Below, in pieces: positions 23,559 through 35,762 of a DNA stretch of 64,000 nt (position 1 is its first letter; every line of letters starts with the position of its first letter). The position numbers and the translations under genes were made by a program. The notes under the pieces were generated by a model, which did not search any database, was not told the DNA's origin, and saw only the letters and a program-made list of their open reading frames with translations. This DNA is from Tetrahymena elliotti 4EA (lineage: Eukaryota > Ciliophora > Oligohymenophorea > Hymenostomatida > Tetrahymenidae): NCBI GenBank assembly GCA_000231825.2, contig JH720331.1, forward strand, positions 217,441-281,440, read 5' to 3'.

Positions 23559-26500
23559 TCAGGATATAATAGAAAAGTTAGTTGGAGTTTTTACTTTGAA
23601 CCATTCATCTTAAAGAATCTATTTTTATAAGATAACATTTAATTATTTGCTAAACTGCAAAATCAATTTTTTACTTGTTCTGGAGTGTATCTTTCATTAT
23701 AGTTGTGCTTTAAGATTTTACTTATTAAACTTCTAGCCTAGGATGATACATGAGGCTAGAAATCTAGCTTGCAAGAGTTTATTCTTCTATATAATTCTTT
23801 ATCATCTTGTCCTATTTTTATAAATTATTTTAATTAATCAATGATGAAAAGAAACATTTATGTATTTTTTAATTAGTTTTTAAATAAATAAAAATATTTA
23901 CCTCTGAATGGGAAGTTGCCATTAAGAGCTTTAAATAATAGAATACCAAGAGCCCATGTATCAACAGGGAAAGTATAATCTTTTTTGTTTACAATTTCTG
24001 GTGCCATATAACTAGGAGTTCCACAGAATATGTTAAGCTTTGTACCAGGAGCTAAAGCTATTGAGAAACCAAAATCGATCAATTTAACAGTCTAAGTGTG
24101 AGAATCATAAAGAACATTTTCTAATTTAATATCTCTGTGAACTATGGATTTACGATGACAATACTTAACAGCTTCTACGAGTTAGCTAAATATTATTTTA
24201 GCTTCCTCTTCACATAACTTACGATGGGGCTTTGATTTAATGTGGGCATTCAATGGAGTAGAGCAAGGATATTCCATAAGTAAATGAAGTTAAGAATTAG
24301 TTTCAATAACATCGTAGAGACGAATAATATTGACATGTTTTATTTTTGATAAAATCTTAACTTCACGAGCTACATTCTTTCTCTTTTATGGGTCTTGAAG
24401 TTTCTTTTTTTCATAAGTCTTCAAAGCATATTTTTCTTTTGTGTTTTAATCTTGGACAACTCTTACAACTGCATAAGATCCAAGGCCTTTAAATAAAAAA
24501 ATAACTTAATTAAAATAAATTTCAAAAATTGATAATAAAAGTACCTAAAACTTTTCCGAAAATGAATTTTTCTAGTGATTTATGATACTGAATTGGATAA
24601 GGTTCTTTTTTATCATTAGATGAAGACGAAGCTGCTACTTATTATGGTGCAACTTTCTATTGAGAAGGTTATACTGGTTTTATCTAGACTTTATCTAAAT
24701 TAGATGATGGGTTATTAGGAGGGGTGCGTTCTCTTTCTTTATCTTTTTAAGATATAGGATTAGAAAAAGCAGAAGAAGGTACATAATTAGTGTTGTTATT
24801 TGAAGATAAATTATTATTATTCTAACTTGAAGGATTGGGAATAGAATAGGTTTTTGTGTTATATGAGTAACTATTTATAATATTACTACTTGGGTTAACT
24901 TAATCAACTTGATTAATCATGTTATTTGATGATCTTGAAGTACCTGAATGTGAATTATTTTTTAAAGAAGGAATAATTGCTGTTGATGTAGGTGCAGGTT
25001 GATCTCCTTATTTTGTTCCTTAATTTAGTATTTAACTATTAGGATTCATAGATAAAACTTTATCTTCATTAGGAATAGTTATGTTTTTCCTGCTATTTTA
25101 CATTGTTTCAAACTTGTTTTTCAAGAGGTTATCAAATTTCTTGAAAACATTCTTTACGCTCTGGTCAGCTTATTACAGGGCTTCTTCATAAAAATTTTTT
25201 TTCTTAATGGAAGTATATGAAGAGCTAGATTAGTTTTTTTTGTTTGAAGCATCGTTATAAAGGTTGCTGTTATTTGAAGAAGGTGCCAATGGAGATGCTT
25301 AATTATTGGAGGGTATGTTATTAGTGCTACTGTTTTTCTAGGCACATATTTTGGAAACTAAATCTTCCTCTTGAATAACTTTTTAATTAGTTTAGAACTA
25401 ACAATTATCTTCATTAGAAGATTTTTTATTTGCTGAGAACTCAAGATTTTATTTGATTTGTTACAGTTATGATTATTTTTAGTTGTATTGATTCTTTAAA
25501 TCGCTTATCATTTATTAGAAGTTATTTTTATTGGAAGAATTATTTTGGGAAGATGCATTTGCAGGTTACTAGAATTACTCTTCTTTAACAGTTTTATCAT
25601 TATCATAATTATCTTTATTTTTTTCTTTTTGCTCTTCATTGTTAAATCTAGGAGAATCATATAAAATTAAGCTATTCTTTTTATATTACTGCTATTAATT
25701 TAAAACTTAATTTTTCTAATCAGTTGTGTTTGGAGATTTTTCAAGTATGTATGAATTATTGTTCACTTTGCTATTTGTTTTTTAAGTGTTGTAATTATTA
25801 TAATTACTTATATATGTAGTGTTATTATTATTAGTAGTAGTGCTACAAATGTTATTGGTGGTGATGTTGTCTAAATTCGAGCATGTTTCAAGCATATAAC
25901 TTAATTACTATCTGCCTCCTTTGAGGGGTGTTTGGAAAGTAGAAAGTTCTTTGGAAACATTATTATTAATTGTTGAATAGTCTCTTTCAATATAATTATA
26001 AGAGAATTAGCTCTAATCTTTGTCATTATGGAAATTAAAAATGTTAGAAGAATCCTTATCCAAAAAGTTCAGATTAAATAGGTTGTTGCTAGTATTATGG
26101 ATTTAGTTGTTGCTTGCATTGTGTCCTAATTTTTTAATAAGAAGATTAATAAATATTGTTTATTTAAATGCTTTTATTAAATTACCATTGAAATTATTGT
26201 TTATCATCATAGAGAGATCTCTTGAGACATCTAAATTAAAGGTACTGACTTTGCTTGTAGATTTTTGATTGTTTATTGGTGTAAATCCGAATTCACCTGA
26301 ATAATTGCTAGCATTAGTATTTAATTAAATGTTTTCACAACCTACTTTTTGAGTATGCTTTAGCTTATTGCTAGATTGATTTTGTAAATTAAGAGGAAAT
26401 TATTGTTCAATGGCTCCTTATTCGTTTTTGGTGCTACTGATAACATTAGCAAATGCATTCTCTTGACCTGAAGATTAAACCTAGTAATTACCTGCATTGT

Positions 26501-28250
26501 TTGAGCTCCCAAATAGAATATTCTTACTAGCTGTAATTGGAACATTAATCTAATTTTAGTTTATATTTGAAGAGTTTTTAACACTCTTTGCCATACTTTA
26601 ACTGCTTTTGTTGTTTTGAGGGGTATTTGAGTACTAATAATGTAAGTATTGCTACTAAGGTGTTTAAGATTACAATTTTTTAGAAGTTGAGGAGGAATTG
26701 GTAGGAGTTTGATGACGTTAGTTAGTGTAACTTAAATTATTGCTGCTAAGGTTTTATAAAGGTACTTTGTCTTCTCTCAATTATTGTTAACCATACTTTT
26801 TTAATGAAATTATTTTAGATATTGCTTTTGAAATTATGATAATCTACCTATTAGAGATTGATGTTGTTAACATTCTTCAGAGGCTCTCTAAATTGTTAAG
26901 GAGTATTAGTTTGATGGAAAACTTTAGAATTAGAAGAGTTAGATGATGTAACTGAAGGCTAGTACTTTCCTTATGAATTATGGTGTTATGATTAAACATA
27001 TATATTTTGTGATTATGACTATGATCCAACTGAAGTGATATTCATTTACTAATTTTTGTTAAGTGATTAGCTGTTAGAACTACTGCTCTTTGTTTGCGAA
27101 GGATTTTATTAGCTTTTACGAGAGGGAGTAAAAGAAGTTTACTTAAAAATTTCTAATTATTACTAAATTATAGATAGATTTCCTCCTTATTAAGCACTGG
27201 TATTAGATTGGTTTGTGTTTAGGACCTTATTAGTTGAGTATTTGAATGGAGATAGATCGTTATTACATTTTTTTCTTTCACTAGGTGTATTGTTTTCTAA
27301 GGCTATGTTATTAGCTTATAGAGCAGCTATTATTAAAAATTAAATCAATATGAATCTGAAAATCTAATTTAATTTGTTGAAATAATTTTGTTGACTTATT
27401 GTTTAGTTTTCTAAAAAAAATTGTAAATTTCTTACATGAGTTTTTTAAGAATTTATCTATCAAATCCATAGTTTAAGTTTATGGAATATTTTCAACGTCT
27501 ATGAACTCAAACTGATTCAAGCTCTTCTTTTAGCTTGTTGTTCCTCTGTTTCCATGGACTGAAGTAGCATTTCTAGAATTATAGAGTTAATTAGAGCTGT
27601 TTGCTATTGAAATATTGCTGCTATTGTTTTAAGGAGTTTAGGAATCTTCGTTGATCAACTAAGTATATTGCTTGCTGCTAGTGCTGTATGGAGATAAATT
27701 ACCATTTTTATAGCAATTTGCATTGTAATTGCTGACATATCCACTAAAATTAGAATTAATTCCATTTGCACTATACTTTTCTGAAGAGCGTGGAGTCGTA
27801 GAAGTATAATTAATGCTGTTTTTTATTTTAATAAATTAGTTATTATTAGTAGATAGTTAATAATGATTTTATTTACTTTTAATTTTAAGAAATTTAAAAA
27901 TGATTTTGGTGAGTTGAGTTTTAATTCTGACCAACAAAGCTGTTGTTATTGTTATAATTGCTGTTTGTTTAGTTACCACCCTTTCTTGGTGAATATTTGG
28001 GTGTATGTGGTGAAGTATCAATTTGGTTTTTTTTCTTCAAATAATTACTGGAATAAGTCATCGGTACTGAGCTGTTACTAGCAGGTTAGCTATTATTGTT
28101 ATACTGGCCACTGTTTGTTAGAAAATTGCTAGCCATTTAATTACCTACTGGTACTTAATTGCTTGGAATTGCTTAATTGGTTGTATTATTACCACTAACG
28201 TTATTGTAGTTAAATTGATTATAGTATTGCTGTTACTGCTACTTATACAT
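23559..28250 (-). CDS. Ser/Thr protein kinase (CAMK/SNF1-like) with ~1100-residue Q/N/S-rich N-terminus
   Basis: Eight exons, listed 5' to 3' on the minus strand: 27877-28250, 27436-27815, 26848-27326, 26186-26795, 24545-26125, 23902-24486, 23675-23811, 23559-23618. They encode 1401 residues from the ATG at 28250. Residues 1-~1110 are prion-like low complexity, opening MYKQQQQQQYYNQ. The kinase domain fills the C-terminus: GLGSYAVV glycine loop (~1142), YALK lysine, IVHRDIKLENVLYD catalytic loop (~1260), IDFGFS (~1281), GTPSYMAPEIV (~1308), DTWALGILLF. The sequence resembles SNF1/MARK/KIN1-type CAMK kinases. The protein ends soon after the domain, so no UBA or KA1 module follows. Substrates are unknown. 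Confidence 0.9.
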
Positions 28251-30262
28251 TATATTTTCAGTATCTCCTATAAGAATATAAATGGCTTTTGTAAGTTTTT
28301 ATCAAATATGAATTTGCTATTACGCTAATGCAAGGTTCAAGATATTAATAATGTTTAAGAAATACTTTTTATTATCGCCTTTTGAGTAAATCAGATCAGC
28401 AGTGTGATTCGCTGAGTGTAGTAATTATTAATAGCTTTTCTTTGTTTTTTTATTTTGTTTTGTGATTCTATTTAGAGCACACAAATTTTAAGAGAAAATA
28501 GTTGTTAATTTTTTATCTTTAATTTTTCTTAATCTTATTACTAACATTTTTTCTTTCTTGACTTTCAGTTTATAACAACTATATTTATTTTATGAATTCA
28601 TTGAAAATGCAAGCTATTTTTCTTTGAATATACTCATTCTATTCATGCATTCCATCAATAAAGCTTGTGTGCATGTCATTAATATTTAAGTATTCTATTT
28701 GATTAAACAAAAGAGTGTTAATTAAAATTTAATTTTGTTTTAACAAAATTTATTTTTCTAAAATCTATCAATTCTGATTTTAACTCAAACTCATTAAATT
28801 TTTACAATTTTTATTTCAATATCTTAAAATACTCTGAAGCCACCATTGTTTAACTCAATATCAAACATATTTTAATATTTATAAACTTAAATTTATTTCA
28901 TTAAAACTTTAAAGATTTTTAAATTTCCTAATCCAATTCCATTGCTAATTCTCGAATATGTTTTTTTAAATTATCATTAAATTATATCAAAAAATTTATA
29001 ATAAGCTCATAAGCAAATAAGCTAAAAAGAAAAGGATACTTTCAAATAAATAAACTTTCTTTATTGAATACTTTTCTTTATATTATCAATAGATATTTTT
29101 TTATATGAATTAAAAATTAAAATTTTTTAAACATTAATATAAACAAGCTAAAATTGTCCTTCATTCAAAGAAAGAAATCATTAATTTTTAATTAAATATT
29201 TTTTTTTGTTGAGAAACTTTCATTCAATTTTTTTTCAATTCAAAATAAAATAAATTTTAAATAAAAAATAATTTATTGTTTTGATAGATTAAGTAAAAAT
29301 TTTTAAAAATCAAGAAAATAATTTAATTTTTTTAGCAAAATTAAACGAATTAAGTCATCTAAATAAAATAATAACTTAATTTGGTAATTAATTTTATCTT
29401 ATTGATCTTAGAAATTAGAAAGTTATTAATCAATAAATTAATTAACTTACAAATAACAATTTTCATTTAAATTTGAAATATTTTAGTAGATTTATGATGT
29501 TGTGAAAAAGCATTTTTATTATTATGTTATTCAGATATTGTATTTTTCAAATTTTTTCCATGCATTTAGTGAAATTTAGCTCTCTGTTATGTAAAAGAAT
29601 AGATTACTTTTGATCAAAATACACCTGTTAGAAAGAAAATTAAATGTATCCAAAAAATAGATGAATAATCCACCTAAAAACAATAAATAATTAATAAAAT
29701 ATAGGTTGGCTGATAGATAGAAATTAGAGTACGATATTAATAATTTATTTTAAGATAGATAATAATAAATATTGGAGAAGATGAAATCATATAAATAACT
29801 AAATTATAGAGAGATATGAATCAAATGTTGGTTGTAATCAAGCTTTTTTTCCTTTGATGAAAATCTATTTATTTTTGTTTTTTTATTGCTCATTCATTGA
29901 ATGAATTAATTGATTGATCTATCGATCAATATATGGGGATTTACACATGACTTTCCTATCAATTAAGAATATGAAATAAATTATAAAATAAAAATAAATA
30001 AAGTGAAAGAAAGAAGCAAAAGGTAGGACAGACAGGGTTGGATTGAATTGGATTGGATTAGGTTGAGTGGAAGAAGAGAAAGTACAATTAAAAAAGATAA
30101 TATGATTTGAGAAAAAGAGAGAAGATAACAAAGAAGAAAGATTAATAAGAAGAAAAAACAAAGCATTCCTTATAAATAAAAATATAAAATAAAAGAAAAA
30201 AATAAATTTAAAAAGCAAAAAAACTAAAAAGAAAAATAAATATATCCAACAAATAAAATAAA
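28251..30262. other. divergent promoter region of kinase and V-ATPase c genes
   Basis: Two kb of AT-rich DNA with no supported gene. The last ~350 bp carry simple runs (GATT/GATC, then GGATTGAATTGGATTGGATT near 30,040) and a purine-rich leader (30,110-30,240) just upstream of the V-ATPase c start. ORFs at 29919-30218 on - are low-complexity antisense to this tract. Confidence 0.65.
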
Positions 30263-32105
30263 ATGGATCAAAACGGTGGTGTTAACTATTTCTTCGGTTT
30301 TATTGGTGTTGCAAGTGCCTTAGTCTTCGCTAGTACAGCCATTAGCTTTCTTTTATTTTTCTTAGATTGATTCAAATTTTACTCAAACCTCCCTCCTAGC
30401 AGATACAACAATCTTTAGAATTATTCTTTTTAGTATAGATTTGCAGATCATCTCAATTAGTTAACTCTGATCAAAAACAGAGATTAAACAAGTTATGAAC
30501 AAGCATCGAAAGATTAACTTATCAAAACAGCATTTTTCAAAAACAAATTATCAATAGCAGAACCATCCATAATTGCAAATGTTCAAAAGAAATCCTTCTT
30601 TTGTATCAAAAAAAAGCAAATCCACAAAAACTAATTCAAACAAGTTCAAGTTGGGCTGGAGAGGGCGTTTTGAGGAAAATATGAACTGATCAATCAACTT
30701 AATTGAGTTAAAATTAAATTTATCTAAATAATTTTCTTTAATTAAATAATAGACTTAGGTGCTGCTTACGGTACTGCCAAGTCCGGTGTCGGTATTTCAT
30801 CTATGGGTGTTTTAAAGCCTGATTTGATCATGAAGTCCATCATTCCAGTTGTTATGGCTGGTATCTTGGGTATCTACGGTATGATTGTTGCAGTTATCCT
30901 TGCATAAAAGAGTAATCATTTATTTCTATTTATTCCTTCAAAATACTTAAGATTTGTGATATATTTTCTATTCCTTCACCAAACCTCACAAATCTTTTCT
31001 GCTTATACTATATACTATTTCATTTAATTTCCAACAATTTTATTTTTTACCAACTCAATAAACCTTCCTTTTTGACGATTTTTGTTCTTAACATCCTTTT
31101 TTATATCAATAGTTGATAAGAACACCTACACCCCTTACTCTGCTTACTCTCACCTTGCTGCTGGTCTTTGTTGCGGTCTCTCTTCCCTCGTAATACTTTA
31201 CACTTTTTTGCTTACCCCCAATTCAATCATTCAATCAAATAATAAATTAACCAATCAATTTTCTAGATCTTAAAATTCACTATGAAAACTAAAAAGGCAT
31301 ATAATAAACTTAACATTCTTCAAATGAGCTCAATTGATAAATAAGGTTGAGTTAATTAGAAGCGCACATGTTATTCTTATGCCATAAAGTATCAAATAAA
31401 GATTATCATTTTAGCTCAAACTAGTAAAAAAAATGTGATAAAAATAAAGATTTGAATAACATAACAAGCATTCCAAAACAAAAGGTTCTTATATATTTAA
31501 AAAGAGGTATTAAAAATAAGCATAAAATAGATTTGATAAAGCAACGACGGTATAAAATAGATTATAAAAATAAGCTTATCTTTTCAATGAATTAACATTT
31601 ATTGAAGAGTAAGGCTTTAGCCTCAATAGAATAAGATTAAAAATTTTTTTTTCTGTGTGAAAAAGAAAGCAAATTTCATAAGAGAGCTTAAGCTCTAATT
31701 TTTGATTGAACACTTTCTTAATTCGATTATTGTATTAATTCTTTTATAATTTATATTCTTTTTTAACAATAAAGGCTGCCGGTCTTGCTATTGGTATTGT
31801 TGGTGATGCTGGTGTCAGAGCTAGTAATTTATTCTTTCATTAATTACATCTTTAAATACATTTTACCATTTCTTAACTGAAACGAAATGAAGATGAAACA
31901 AAAGATAATCTTTATTTGTTGTTTGTTTCAGATTCTTTATCTTCTTAAATATATTTATGAGCCAACCAACCAATCATTAAATATTTAATTAATAAAAATA
32001 GATGCCTAATAAGACAGAATTTTCGTTGGTATGATTTTGATTCTCATTTTCGCTGAAGCCTTGGGTCTTTATGGTCTCATTATTGCTCTTATTCTTTCTC
32101 AATGA
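30263..32105 (+). CDS. V-type H+-ATPase 16 kDa proteolipid subunit c
   Basis: Five exons (30263-30332, 30753-30911, 31113-31189, 31775-31823, 32002-32105) encode 152 residues, the family's normal length. Four membrane helices are visible: [20 protein letters not shown] with [15 protein letters not shown], then [20 protein letters not shown], then [20 protein letters not shown] and finally [20 protein letters not shown]. The glutamate in [10 protein letters not shown] is the proton-carrying residue. The subunit forms the rotating c-ring of the vacuolar proton pump in endomembranes. Codons are strongly biased (GGT, GCT, ATC, TTC), as in highly expressed ciliate genes. Introns of 420, 201, 585 and 178 nt far exceed the ~50-110 nt usual here. 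Confidence 0.97.
31190..31774 (+). other. unusually long intron 3 of V-ATPase c gene
   Basis: 585 nt between exons of 77 and 49 nt. It contains a short perfect hairpin AGGC-TTTA-GCCT (31612-31623) and less AT-rich patches than intergenic DNA. It may host an intronic RNA or regulatory sequence, but no snoRNA box set is clear enough to call. Confidence 0.5.
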
Positions 32106-33086
32106 GAGGTTTAGTATAAGAAAAAGCATGAAATAAATATGCTTTTAAATAAAATAAAATTCTAATATTAATTTTTTTATGATAGTGTTATGCATTTATT
32201 TACTTAATAATATTATTGATAATATTATTATTATGTTTATTTTTTATTTTATTGCTATCCAAACCATTCTAAAGTATTTTTATTCAAATCACCAATTGTT
32301 TAATCTTTTCAATTCTTTGTTTTTTAAGTTACTAATTCAATATCTTTCGCCTCAATCACAAATATTATACCAAAATTGACATCAGCCCTCATATTAAACT
32401 TGCATATTAAAAGATATAAATATATAAATATGCTTAAATAAAAATTTTTTGATTTTGATAATAACTTGAATTAATTTATTTCATTAATTTTGATTTCATA
32501 AAATATATGCTCATATTCATAAAGCCTTATAATCGTTTATCAAATAAAAGTTAAATAACTCTCTACTAAAAATTTTTATAACTTTAAATTTAATTTTTTC
32601 AATGTATAAATAAATAAATATTTTAAAATTAATAATCAAATAAAAAAACAAATTTATTTTGAAAATTATTTTTACAAATAAGATTTATAATTTTGTAAAT
32701 ATTGGATGGAGGATTCACTAAAAATAATATCTTCTGAAATTCTAAAAAAAAAAACTTTTTATTAAAAAGACTTTTTTTAAATTTCCTAATTTGATTAAAA
32801 ATTAAGTTTTAAAATATTTTTTAAATTATTTTTTCAAAAAAAAAGTATTATGACTATATAAATGAATGTATCTATCCATAAATATTTGAGTTTCAAACAT
32901 TTCTTTGGTATAATACTAAATTTATGGTTATTAATAGATTTTAAAATTAAAAAATAAATATCTAAAATTAATTTAAATAGCTTTAAGAAAATTGTTGATT
33001 TGATAAAACTTCTACTTCAAAAAAAATAATCTAAAATATATCAATTTAATTAATTAAAATGATGTCTTAGTAATCTCATAAATATG
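32106..33086. other. convergent intergenic region, no gene seen
   Basis: AT-rich DNA between the 3' ends of V-ATPase c (+) and the PhoD-like gene (-). The ORF 32179-32379 is low-complexity chance. Confidence 0.7.
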
Positions 33087-34598
33087 TCAAAAAATAGAAC
33101 AACAAGATGAACCATTACTTACAAAATTATAGTTATCTATTTTTTATTGTATTATGAAAGGTTTAGAGTCTGCTTCATCTTTTGCAATGACACTCCAACA
33201 TTCAACAATATTAACTTTTTAATTTTATTTATTTACTGCATTTCTAAAATGAGTAGCTCCATAGTTATTTTAACCTGTCCAACCATGATGGTCATATGAG
33301 AATTCTCCTTAAGGCATAACTTCAGATATGATGTATCCTAAATGATTTAAAATTCTTTCTCTTCCTTATTTCAGACCATTAGTGATGGCACTAGAAGTGA
33401 ATTACTTGAAGGCTTATTTTTTTTTGTAGAAGATATCTGTATGACCTCCTAAATGAAGGTCACCACAAACTATTGTGACTTCTCTTCCTTTAAACTTAAA
33501 ATCAAATTTCCAATCATAAAGCTTTTTGAGCAACTTTACTTAACAATCTTCATGGTGAACCCATTGCTCTAGGTAGTCTTTAGATGATTTACCAAAAATT
33601 TCATTCAGTTTATGATTTAAGAAAATGACAGTGCTCTAAGATACAAACACAAAATTTTCAACGTCTTGAAACTCTTAATTAAGAGATTAATCAAGAAGAT
33701 CCCATTACTATTATGTCATGATCTTACTCTCATCAAAATCACTTTTTCGATGCCAAGTTCTATCCCCTCTTAATTCACTAAAAAATAATCCTACTTTTCC
33801 CAGTTTTAAAGTGAAGTATTCCTCTTTCACTTTTGATAAATTATTAAGATCTAGTGTATCATCTCTAAGCTATCTTTAATACTCGTAATATACTTAACGA
33901 CATAATTAACCATAATGATAATCAAATTTATTTGAATTAGGATCCCAATCATCTTTTAGAAATCCCCAATCATTTCTGATATCATGGTCATCAAATATCA
34001 TAATATTAGGTACATTAGCTAAAATGAAAGCAGTTTAAGGAAAATTCCATGCTCTTCTATACTCATCTCTAATATATTCCAAAACCTCTTCATTATGCTT
34101 AGGCCACTCTTCTTTAGGCTATTTATCAAATATTTATTCTTAAACTCTGCAATATACATTATTCTTATTACCATACCACTAGTCTGAGTCTAAATATACT
34201 TAATCACCCATATGGACTATAAGATCATATTATTCTTCAATAACTTCTTATTCTAGTCTAAACCACAAGTTTCTTTACCCTAATTTCTCATATTTAGATG
34301 CATCATTGCAGCTCACCCAGCAGATCCTCAAATTCTTCTCACTATAATTCATAGTTTTAAATTAACTTTTTAAAGTTTTCGTGTAAGGTGAAACCTGAAC
34401 AGAGTATTTCACATTAGGAGATAAATCTTTAAATTGAAATATAATAGGTCTCCTTGGATACACTCTCTAAGTTACTACTTTATTCTAATCATGAGCAGTT
34501 AGTGTAACAGTAACATCTCCTTCAGAATCATATTCAAGAAGTATTCTAGCAGTAGTTTCAGTGACCTTACCAATAATAGGGCCTATTAATTCTTTCAT
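33087..34598 (-). CDS. PhoD-like metallophosphatase/phosphodiesterase with C-terminal CaaX box
   Basis: A single exon of 503 residues runs from the ATG at 34598 to the TGA at 33087. An N-terminal Fn3-like beta region (GPIIGKVTETTARILLEY) precedes the catalytic domain. That carries the metal-binding motifs of the PhoD family: HMGDQVYLDSDQWYG, MIFDDHDIRNDWGF and VCGDLHLGGHTD. PhoD proteins use a two-metal centre to hydrolyse phosphomono- and diesters and often act on lipids or cell-surface polymers. There is no signal peptide, which is unusual because bacterial PhoD is secreted. The last residues are SSCCSIF: CSIF fits a CaaX prenylation box with a second adjacent cysteine. I infer a cytosolic, membrane-tethered enzyme; the substrate is unknown. 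Confidence 0.9.
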
Positions 34599-35762
34599 TT
34601 CTATTTTTAAATTTCTTTAATATTATTTTTGATAATTAATTTATTATAGAGAATACACTAAAATGAAAAAAAATTATGAAATTATTTAAATAGATTTTTT
34701 AAGAGATATTTTATAACTTTTTTTTCCATTTATTTGATAAGATTTTACACAAATATAGTATTTAGCAAGCTTAAAGACTATCGATTTCACTTAATAAATT
34801 ATTTCCCCACCTATTTTTTGATTGACCTAAATAAATTCAATATTTTTAATTTTTTTTAGATTGAATAATCGACTCTTATTCTTAAGATATTTAGAATAAT
34901 CAAATAGAACAGTTGTAAAAATACCATATTGATCATTATATTAAATAATTATTTTCTGTTAAGTGCATTAACTTGCTATTTTTGTATTTTGTTAGATTGA
35001 CCCACTTTCAATTAGAATTGAATTATGTTTGTAAATGCGTTACAATCTGCATATGTAATTTTTCATATATAGAAAAGTAACCTCTGAACACAAGTAAATT
35101 AAACAATATTCAAATATATTTAAGATTTTTTAAAGGATTTATCATTTAATTTTATTTAACCTTTACTTTAATGATAGATATTGTCATAACAAGTCTCATG
35201 GCATTATTGCTTTTTATTTACAATACTTTTTTATAAAATACAAGTTTCATTTTTTTTATAATAGTAATTAATTTTGTGTTTAATAAAAAATTTCAATATG
35301 TTTCAATTATTAATCTTAATTTACAAAATTAATTAGAAAGAAATATTTACTAACACTATCACTGTTAAAATAGTAAGATATTTTTTTGAAATAAATTTAT
35401 GAAAAAGGAATAAAACCACATTCATCTATCTGCTGTGTAGCCTAAAATCATTTTATTTTGATGGCTTTTTCTTTGAGATATCAAAAATTATTGTAAAGTA
35501 AGAATAAAATAAAACCATCAATTATTTCTTGTAAATTTGTAAAAAAGAAGTATATCACTCCTTTATTAAAGACGCTTAAAAGTGTAGTTTTCTTTTTAAT
35601 TCTGATTTAATTATATTTGATAAGTATTATTTTTTGTTCAGATTTTTAAAATTAAATTGAAGAGATATTTAATAAACATTATAAAAGATAAGCATTTGGG
35701 CAGAGATTAGGTTATACAGTAAGAAATAAGGATACCAAATAGAAGTTTAGCAAAAATAACTA
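34599..35762. other. divergent promoter region, no gene seen
   Basis: AT-rich spacer between the starts of the PhoD-like gene (-) and the membrane-protein gene (+). No motif stands out. Confidence 0.7.

Noticed and set aside
27863..28081. 72-codon ORF on + strand
   Set aside because: Antisense to the Q/N-rich first exon of the kinase gene.
29919..30218. Hydrophobic 99-codon ORF on - strand
   Set aside because: Antisense of a purine-rich simple tract upstream of V-ATPase c; Phe/Leu/Ser composition follows from base composition.
31082..31273. 63-codon ORF on + strand
   Set aside because: It runs through V-ATPase c exon 3 into intron 3. The correct splice leaves at 31189.
31950..31985. GCCAACCAACCAATC, resembling the ciliate chromosome breakage sequence
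   Set aside because: It lacks the conserved 15-mer core (TAAACCAACCTCTTT) and lies in a V-ATPase intron; no telomere repeats are present.
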